The notes below the pieces were generated by a model. It ran no database searches. It had not been told where the DNA came from and worked only from the letters and a program-made list of their open reading frames with translations. From Verrucomicrobiota bacterium (GTDB lineage: Bacteria; Verrucomicrobiota; Verrucomicrobiia; Verrucomicrobiales; Akkermansiaceae), in NCBI GenBank assembly GCA_026397695.1, contig JAPLUJ010000193.1, positions 1 through 5,866 of the forward strand: a stretch of DNA of 5,866 nt. The letters are read 5' to 3'. How positions within the stretch are numbered: position 1 is the first letter of the stretch; each line of letters opens with the position of its first letter. This document shows, in pieces, positions 1-5,151 of the stretch. The position numbers and the translations under genes are program-made.

Positions 1-18
1 CACGGGACGTTTCCGCTC

Positions 19-804
19 GTGCGTTACTTCTGCGGCATAGACATCGGTGCTTCCTCGGCGAAGCTCGCCATCGTTGACGCGACCGGGCAGGTCGTCGGCC
101 GTGCGCTGCGCCGCTCCGGCGTGGACTACGCCGCCGTCTCCGAGCACCTCCTTGCCGATGCGCTGGCTGCCGCGCAGCTCCGCCGCGAGGATATCGCGCG
201 CTCCGTCTCCACCGGCTACGGCCGCGACAACGTGCCGTGGGCGCACGAGGCGATGACTGAAATCACCTGCCACGCCAAGGGCGCATGGCATCACTTCCGC
301 CGCCAGATCACGGTGATCGATATCGGCGCGCAGGACAGCAAGGTCATCCACCTGGATGCAAACGGGAAACGCGTCGGTTTTAAAATGAACCGCAAGTGCG
401 CCGCAGGCACCGGCGCGTTTTTGGAGGAAATCGCGCTGCGGCTGGCTTTGAACGTAGCGGACCTCAACGAACTGGCCGAGCAAGCGAAGACGGTAGTCTC
501 CCTCGGCAGTTTTTGCACCGTCTTCGCCGCCACGGAAATCCTCTCCAAAATCCGCGCCGGGGAGAAAGTCGAAGCCATTGTCAAGGGGGCGTTTCACTCG
601 GTCGTGAAGCGGCTGCAGGAGATGGACGCGGCGCATGGGGATCTGGTGATGACCGGCGGTGTCGCCGCGCACAACCCCTGTCTGGTGAAAATGTTTGCCG
701 AGGCTTACGGCCGGCCTATACAGGTTCCGCCCGATCCGCAGCTCACCGGCGCGTTCGGCGCCGCGCTGCTGGCGCGGGAAGGTTCGAAAGGAATACTACC
801 ATGA
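19..804 (+). CDS. 2-hydroxyacyl-CoA dehydratase activator ATPase (HgdC/BcrAD/BadFG family)
   Basis: This protein is an ATP-dependent one-electron donor that starts up an oxygen-sensitive 2-hydroxyacyl-CoA dehydratase (or a related benzoyl-CoA reductase-type enzyme) in the cytoplasm. At 261 aa it matches the usual ~260 aa of single-domain activators. The actin-like (ASKHA) ATPase fold is visible: phosphate-1 loop GIDIGASSAK (6-15), the TGYGR motif (65-69), phosphate-2 loop VIDIGAQDSK (99-108) and the adenosine motif MTGGVA (211-216). C127 in NRKCAAGTG and C166 in SFCTVFA sit where the characterised Acidaminococcus HgdC has the two cysteines that bind one [4Fe-4S] cluster between two subunits. 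The start is GTG at 19, with a weak GGGA at 4-7 ahead of it. The frame stays open to base 1, so a slightly longer N-terminus cannot be excluded. The stop overlaps the next ATG. The partner dehydratase subunits are not in the window and are expected upstream. The family is near certain; the substrate of the partner is unknown. Confidence 0.93.
   Translation: MRYFCGIDIGASSAKLAIVDATGQVVGRALRRSGVDYAAVSEHLLADALAAAQLRREDIARSVSTGYGRDNVPWAHEAMTEITCHAKGAWHHFRRQITVIDIGAQDSKVIHLDANGKRVGFKMNRKCAAGTGAFLEEIALRLALNVADLNELAEQAKTVVSLGSFCTVFAATEILSKIRAGEKVEAIVKGAFHSVVKRLQEMDAAHGDLVMTGGVAAHNPCLVKMFAEAYGRPIQVPPDPQLTGAFGAALLAREGSKGILP
787..793 (+). promoter_or_regulatory. Ribosome binding site of the MBL-fold gene
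   Basis: AAAGGAA lies inside the last codons of the activase gene, about 7-8 bases before the ATG at 801. It supports that start over the much longer open frame reaching back to 396. Together with the ATGA stop/start overlap it indicates that the two genes are translated from one message. Confidence 0.7.
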
Positions 805-1724
805 TTATCACCCATCCTCCGGTCGCTATCACCGACCATCTGTTGTTGCTCGGTGCCAATGATTACCCCATCTTCCTCGTCCACGATGGCGGCGAGGCCG
901 CAGTCTTCGAGGGCGGCGTCGGCGCGTGCGCTCCGCTGCTGGCAGAACAACTGGCGGCGTTCGGCATTGGCTGTGAAGCAGTGAAACAGATCGTCGTCAC
1001 GCACGCCCATCCCGACCATGTCATGGCTGTGCCGGCGTTCCGACGGATGTTTCCCGGAGCGCAAGTGCTCGCCTCGTCCATCGCCGCCGCCACCATGGCC
1101 AACGAAAAGGCTATCAGCTTTTTTGCCAAAATAGATCAGGCTCTAACGGCTTGGCTGTTGAGCAAAGGCACCATCACCGAAGCCCAACGCCCGCCCGCCT
1201 TCAACGAATCGACGATTGCCGTGGAGCGGATGCTCAATGAGGGCGACACGGTGGCTGTCGGCGGACTCACGTTCAACGTCCTGGCCACGCCGGGCCACAG
1301 CGATTGCAGTCTCAGCTTCTTCGAGCCGACGCGAAAAATCGCCATCGTCGCCGACGTCACCGGATTCTATTTCCCAGCCACAAACTGGTGGTGGCCGATG
1401 TATTTCAGCAACTACGAGGCTTACCTGGACTCCAACCGCCGCCTCGCCGCGCTCGGTGCCGAGGTCCTCTGCTTGAGCCACAATGCCGTCATCACCGGCA
1501 GCGACGCGATCCATCAGTATTTCGAGGGTGCCACCGCTGCCACCGTGGCCTACCATCAACGGATCGTGGATGCCGTCCGGGCCGGCCAGGAGCCGCGTGC
1601 GCTCGCCGGCGAACTGGGCGTGGAAATCCACGCCCGTTCCGGGTCGCTGGACGTGGATTTCTTCCAAAAAAACTGCAGCCTGCTAGTCAAGCATTCGATG
1701 GCACATGAAGGCATGCTGACGTAA
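801..1724 (+). CDS. Metallo-beta-lactamase-fold hydrolase
   Basis: This is a 307-aa MBL-fold metallohydrolase that probably binds two metal ions. The metal ligands are visible in order: H-x-H-x-D-H as HAHPDH (68-73), the histidine of TPGHS (H166), D185 in VADVTG and the final histidine of CLSHNA (H227). Between the first and second ligand blocks (about 95-145) lies a mostly helical insertion that could form a lid, and after D185 comes a run of three tryptophans (W196-W198). An ~80-aa C-terminal tail follows the last ligand. Family members include glyoxalase II-like thioesterases, lactonases and polyketide-type thioesterases. The sequence does not decide the substrate. The gene overlaps the activase gene by ATGA and precedes a ketoacyl synthase III, so hydrolysis of an acyl thioester is a reasonable inference, but lactonase or another activity is equally compatible. 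The same frame is open back to 396, but that part lies over the activase gene and is ignored because of the ribosome binding site and coupling at 801. Confidence 0.88.
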   Translation: MIITHPPVAITDHLLLLGANDYPIFLVHDGGEAAVFEGGVGACAPLLAEQLAAFGIGCEAVKQIVVTHAHPDHVMAVPAFRRMFPGAQVLASSIAAATMANEKAISFFAKIDQALTAWLLSKGTITEAQRPPAFNESTIAVERMLNEGDTVAVGGLTFNVLATPGHSDCSLSFFEPTRKIAIVADVTGFYFPATNWWWPMYFSNYEAYLDSNRRLAALGAEVLCLSHNAVITGSDAIHQYFEGATAATVAYHQRIVDAVRAGQEPRALAGELGVEIHARSGSLDVDFFQKNCSLLVKHSMAHEGMLT

Positions 1725-1736
1725 GGCTGACTGAGA

Positions 1737-1768
1737 TCACCTTTCACGTTTCACCTTTCACCTTTCAC
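1737..1768 (+). repeat. 7-bp tandem repeat upstream of the ketoacyl synthase gene
   Basis: The core TCAC recurs five times at exact 7-base spacing (1737, 1744, 1751, 1758, 1765). The spacers are CTT, GTT, CTT and CTT, giving four near-perfect copies of CTTTCAC with a single mismatch. The array fills half of the 60-base gap between the hydrolase stop (1724) and the next ATG (1785). It is pyrimidine-rich on the + strand. Possible roles are repeated binding of a regulator, slippage-driven length variation that tunes expression, or an inert simple repeat. The sequence alone does not choose between them. Confidence 0.8.
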
Positions 1769-1784
1769 ACATCATCCAAGCACC

Positions 1785-2786
1785 ATGACGCAATCCCGCA
1801 TCCTCGGCACCGGCCACTACCTGCCACCAAAAATCGTCACCAACTTCGACCTCGAGCAGATGATGGACACTTCCGATGCCTTCATTGTCGAACGCACGGG
1901 CGTGCGCAGCCGCCATCACGCGGCGGCTGACGTCAGTGCGTCCGACCTCGGTGCGCTCGCCGCGCAGGTCGCCGTGGCCGATGCGGGACTGAAGCTGAGC
2001 GACATTGACCTGCTCATCATGAATACCATAACGCCGGACCACGCCGATCCGGGTTGTGTTTGCTTTCTCCAAGCAAAACTCGGCCTCCCCGGCATCGCCG
2101 CGTTCGACATCCGCCAGCAATGTACCGGCCTGCTCTACGGTATGGCAATGGCCGATGCCTTTATCAAAAGCGGCCGGTTCCGGCATCCGCTAATCGTTTG
2201 TTCCGAAGTGCTCTCCAAACGGATGGATGGCTCCTACGACGGCCGGAACATCTCCATCCTGCTAGGTGACGGCGCGGGCGCGGTGGTGATGGGACCCGGC
2301 GACGACCCGCAGCGCGGCGTCCTCTGGACCGGTCTCCACGCCGATGGCAGTGGTGCCCGGGCCCTCTTCACTGCCGCCCCCGGTAGTGGCATGGGCCGCA
2401 GTGAATACCTCACGCACGCAGACCTGGATGCGGGCCGCGTCCATTTCCGCATGGATGGCAAGGCCCTGTTCGAGAATGGTGTGGCTAGGATGAGCAATGC
2501 CGCGTTCGAGGCGCTTGCGGCCAACAGCCTGACCATCGCCGATATCGACGTGCTCATCCCCCACCAAGCGAACCTGCGCATGCTGGAGGCGGTCATCCAG
2601 AAGACCGGCATGCCCCCCGACAAGGTTTTCCTGAACGTGGAGGATCATGGCAATATCGCCTCCGCCTGCCTGCCCATCGCGTTCGACCAGGCGCGCAAGC
2701 AAGGCATGGTCACCTCTGGCACGCTGGTGCTGCTGGTCGGTTTCGGCTCCGGCTTCGTCTGGGGCTCAGCGCTGATACGAATGTAA
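1785..2786 (+). CDS. Ketoacyl-ACP synthase III-like (FabH-type) enzyme
   Basis: This 333-aa thiolase-fold enzyme belongs to the FabH/KAS III family, whose members condense an acyl-CoA starter with malonyl-ACP (or a related acceptor) in the cytoplasm. The catalytic triad is complete: C113 in RQQCTG, H260 in IPHQAN and N290 in DHGNIAS. GDGAGA (161-166) and the C-terminal GFGSGFVWGS (319-328) are typical family motifs. The length is close to E. coli FabH (~317). The nucleophile context DIRQQC differs from the small-residue AAAC of housekeeping FabH, and GNIASA replaces the common GNTSAA. This suggests a specialised subfamily rather than the primary fatty-acid initiator. The ATG at 1785 gives the normal N-terminus (RILGTGHYLPP), but no Shine-Dalgarno sequence precedes it. 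A 7-bp repeat lies just upstream. The gene follows an acyl-CoA dehydratase activator and an MBL hydrolase, so a role on an unusual acyl-CoA is inferred. Family assignment is firm; the starter unit is unknown. Confidence 0.9.
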   Translation: MTQSRILGTGHYLPPKIVTNFDLEQMMDTSDAFIVERTGVRSRHHAAADVSASDLGALAAQVAVADAGLKLSDIDLLIMNTITPDHADPGCVCFLQAKLGLPGIAAFDIRQQCTGLLYGMAMADAFIKSGRFRHPLIVCSEVLSKRMDGSYDGRNISILLGDGAGAVVMGPGDDPQRGVLWTGLHADGSGARALFTAAPGSGMGRSEYLTHADLDAGRVHFRMDGKALFENGVARMSNAAFEALAANSLTIADIDVLIPHQANLRMLEAVIQKTGMPPDKVFLNVEDHGNIASACLPIAFDQARKQGMVTSGTLVLLVGFGSGFVWGSALIRM

Positions 2787-2853
2787 ACTGGGCGCACCGT
2801 CATGAGCATCCTGATGAACACCACCACGCGGGTCGACCGGGACGCAGCCGCGT

Positions 2854-2860
2854 AAAGGGA
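2854..2860 (+). promoter_or_regulatory. Ribosome binding site deciding the GlcD start
   Basis: AAAGGGA ends directly before a first ATG at 2861 and lies 6 bases before a second in-frame ATG at 2867. The spacing is far too short for the first ATG and good for the second, so translation most likely begins at 2867. Confidence 0.65.
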
Positions 2861-2866
2861 ATGGCC

Positions 2867-4306
2867 ATGGCAGCGGTGTCCCCATCTCTCGTCCGGGAAT
2901 TGCGCGCGATCTGCGGCGACGACGGCGTGATCGCCACCCCCGAGCGTCTGCTGGTTTATGAATGCGACGCTTACACGATGGAAAAAAATCTGCCCGATGC
3001 CGTCGTGTTGCCACGCACCACCGAGGAGGTCGTCGGTGTCGTCAAACTCTGCGCCGCGCATCAAATCCCGATCATCCCGCGCGGCACCGGCACCAGCTTG
3101 AGCGGGGCGGTGTTGGCAGTGGACGGCGGCGTGATCATCGGCACAACGCGGCTGAACCGCATTTTGCGGCTGGATTTTCGTAATCGCCGGGCGCTGGTGG
3201 AAGCTGGTGTGCCCAATCTTTCGATCACCAACGCGGTCAAGCATCGCGGTTTGATGTTTGCACCGGACCCGTCGAGCCAGCCGTCATCCACGATCGCCGG
3301 CAACATCGCCTTCAACGCTGGCGGCCCGCACACGCTGAAGCATGGGGCCACGACCAACCACGTCCTCGGCTTCGATCTGGTGCTGGCCAGCGGAGAAAGT
3401 GTCTGGCTCGGCGCGGAGCCGGACGGCGGCGACGACGTGGAGGGCTATGACTTGCGCGGGGTGGTGATTGGCGCGGAAGGAATGTTCGGCGTCATCACGC
3501 GGGTACTGGTGCGGCTGATGAAAACGGCCCGCGCGTACCGGACGTTGCTGGCCGTGTTTGACCACCCCGATGACGCCTCGCAGACGGTAAGCGACATCAT
3601 CGCCTCAGGTATCATTCCGGTGGCGCTGGAGATGATGGATCAGCCCATCACGCGCGCCATCGAAGAGGCATATCATTTCGGTTTACCGATGGATGCAGGT
3701 GCGGTGCTCATCATCGAGTTGGAAGGCCACGAGGCCGGCTTGGACCGGCAACTGCATCGCGTCCTCGAGCTTTGCCGGAAGCACCACGCACGCGAGCTCA
3801 AGCCCGCCCGCACCGACGCGGAGCGTGCGGCGTTGTGGAAATGCCGCAAAGGTGCCTTCGCTGCGATTGGCCGGATCAGCCCATGTTTCGTGACGCAAGA
3901 CGGCGTGGTGCCGCGCACCCGTTTGCCGGAGATCATGCGGTTCATCTACGACAGCGCCAAACAACACGGCCTCGGCGTCGCCAACGTCTGCCACGCGGGC
4001 GACGGCAATATTCATCCGATCCTCTTCTACGATGAACGCATTCCCGGTCACGTGGAGCAGGCATATGCGTGCAGCACCGAGATCGTGCGGCGCTGCGTCG
4101 AGTTGGGCGGTAGCTGCACGGGCGAGCACGGCATCGGCGTCGAGAAAGTGGACTTGATGTCCGTGCAATACACGGCGGACGATATCGCAGCCATGAAACG
4201 CGTGCGGCACGCGTTCGATCCCGAAGGGCGCTGCAATCCACACAAGATGTTCCCGGGCGGCAAGCGGTGCCTCAACTTCAAACCCGCAAGACAAGTCGCT
4301 GTATGA
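2867..4306 (+). CDS. glcD: Glycolate/2-hydroxyacid oxidase FAD subunit GlcD
   Basis: This is a 479-aa FAD-linked oxidase and the catalytic flavoprotein of the glycolate oxidase complex. It oxidises glycolate (or D-lactate and related 2-hydroxyacids) to the 2-oxo acid and passes electrons to GlcE and GlcF at the inner face of the membrane. Numbered from Met 2867, the N-terminal FAD-binding domain (about 42-215) carries PRGTGTSLSG (71-80), APDPSSQ (132-138), NAGGPHTLKHG (150-160) and GAEGMFG (202-208). The C-terminal FAD-oxidase domain carries HAGDGNIHP (376-384), the active-site region GEHGIG (419-424) and FDPEGRCNP (450-458). It aligns along its whole length with E. coli GlcD (499 aa). An ATG at 2861 would add two residues but is badly placed relative to the ribosome binding site. 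The stop overlaps the glcE start by ATGA, which suggests translational coupling. D-lactate dehydrogenases of the same family are hard to tell apart, but glcE and glcF downstream favour the three-subunit oxidase. Confidence 0.92.
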   Translation: MAAVSPSLVRELRAICGDDGVIATPERLLVYECDAYTMEKNLPDAVVLPRTTEEVVGVVKLCAAHQIPIIPRGTGTSLSGAVLAVDGGVIIGTTRLNRILRLDFRNRRALVEAGVPNLSITNAVKHRGLMFAPDPSSQPSSTIAGNIAFNAGGPHTLKHGATTNHVLGFDLVLASGESVWLGAEPDGGDDVEGYDLRGVVIGAEGMFGVITRVLVRLMKTARAYRTLLAVFDHPDDASQTVSDIIASGIIPVALEMMDQPITRAIEEAYHFGLPMDAGAVLIIELEGHEAGLDRQLHRVLELCRKHHARELKPARTDAERAALWKCRKGAFAAIGRISPCFVTQDGVVPRTRLPEIMRFIYDSAKQHGLGVANVCHAGDGNIHPILFYDERIPGHVEQAYACSTEIVRRCVELGGSCTGEHGIGVEKVDLMSVQYTADDIAAMKRVRHAFDPEGRCNPHKMFPGGKRCLNFKPARQVAV

Positions 4307-5151
4307 GCCTCGTTGCCTACGCTCCCGATGATCTCACCGTCTCGGTGACGGCCGACACGACGCTGGCGGCGCTCCAGAAATATCTTGCCCGGCGCGGCCA
4401 ATGGCTACCCGTGGACCCGCCCCACCCCGACCGCCTGACCATCGGCGCAATCATTGACGGCAACCTGAGCGGCCCGCGACGTTACGGCTACGGCACCGTC
4501 CGCGAACATGTGCTGAGCCTGCGCGCGGAACTGGCGGACGGACGGCGCATCAAGACGGGCGCTGACGTGGTGAAAAACGCCGCCGGTTACGATCTCTGCC
4601 GCCTGTTTACCGGGGCGCGCGGCGAACTCGCCAGCGTGCGCGAGGTCTGTTTTAAAGTGCAGCCGCTGCCTGAAGTTGAGCAGTTCGTGGAGGCGCGTTT
4701 CCCATCGGTGGAGGCGGCGTGCGCGTTCGTGGAAATACTGGACACATCGGAACTCACGCCGGTCGTGCTGGATTTGCACCACCCCGGCGGTGCCGGTCTC
4801 TGGACCGTGGTGGCCGGTCTTGCGGGAATGCGCGAAGATGTGGCATGGCAGCGCCAAGAAGCCGAACGCCTTGGCACCTTGACCGACTCCAGCCTGGATC
4901 ACGACCGGCGTTTCTGGGCCGCTGCCCACGCCGGTCCCGTGCGTAAGCTCGCCGTGTTGCCTTCAGCTCTCGCCGCAGCCATCCAACCGTTGCGCGCCGC
5001 TGCGGTTTCGCTGGTGGCCCGCGCGGGTAACGGCATTCTCTACTACCACGGCGGTCCCGAACCGCCCGCGCCAATACTGCCAGTCAAGTTGCTGCAACGT
5101 TTGAAGCATGAGTTCGACCCCACTAACAAATTCCCCGCCGGCACAAGTTGA
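4303..5151 (+). CDS. glcE: Glycolate oxidase FAD-binding subunit GlcE, N-terminally short
   Basis: This is a 282-aa homologue of GlcE, the second flavin subunit of glycolate oxidase. Recognisable blocks are YAPDDLTVSVTADTTLAALQ (6-25), LPVDPPHP (35-42), SGPRR (56-60), VKNAAGYDLCRLFTGARGEL (90-109) and the C-terminal FDPTNKFPAG (271-280). All align with E. coli GlcE (~350 aa). The protein begins where E. coli GlcE is already about 50-55 residues in. The segment that normally carries the glycine-rich FAD pyrophosphate loop is missing. It cannot be encoded upstream in this frame, because only 12 further codons exist before the frame's first ATG (4267) and they overlap the intact glcD end. ATG 4303 forms an ATGA overlap with the glcD stop and is preferred. 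No strong ribosome binding site is visible, so coupling to glcD is likely. The gene could be a degenerate or structural GlcE that relies on GlcD for flavin chemistry. Family is confident; cofactor binding is doubtful. Confidence 0.85.
   Translation: MSLVAYAPDDLTVSVTADTTLAALQKYLARRGQWLPVDPPHPDRLTIGAIIDGNLSGPRRYGYGTVREHVLSLRAELADGRRIKTGADVVKNAAGYDLCRLFTGARGELASVREVCFKVQPLPEVEQFVEARFPSVEAACAFVEILDTSELTPVVLDLHHPGGAGLWTVVAGLAGMREDVAWQRQEAERLGTLTDSSLDHDRRFWAAAHAGPVRKLAVLPSALAAAIQPLRAAAVSLVARAGNGILYYHGGPEPPAPILPVKLLQRLKHEFDPTNKFPAGTS

Noticed and set aside
396..800. Upstream extension of the MBL hydrolase reading frame over the activase gene
   Set aside because: The translated part is arginine-rich shadow sequence of the activase. 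The ribosome binding site at 787-793 and the ATGA overlap mark 801 as the start.
1143..1667. 174-codon minus-strand open frame inside the MBL hydrolase gene
   Set aside because: It lies opposite a gene with clear catalytic motifs, and its translation shows no family pattern. Long antisense frames are common in GC-rich coding DNA.
2831..2838. Perfect 8-bp palindrome GGTCGACC in the gap before glcD
   Set aside because: There is no loop and no following T run, so it is not a terminator. A short palindrome of this size is expected by chance in GC-rich DNA.
2802..2855. 17-codon open frame with ATG in the gap before glcD, ending just ahead of the glcD start
   Set aside because: No ribosome binding site and no recognisable peptide. 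It is in the same frame as the preceding ketoacyl synthase gene but lies after its stop codon. It could be a leader peptide, but nothing beyond its length supports this.
3683..4294. 203-codon minus-strand open frame inside glcD
   Set aside because: Antisense shadow of the conserved GlcD C-terminal domain, with no motifs of its own.
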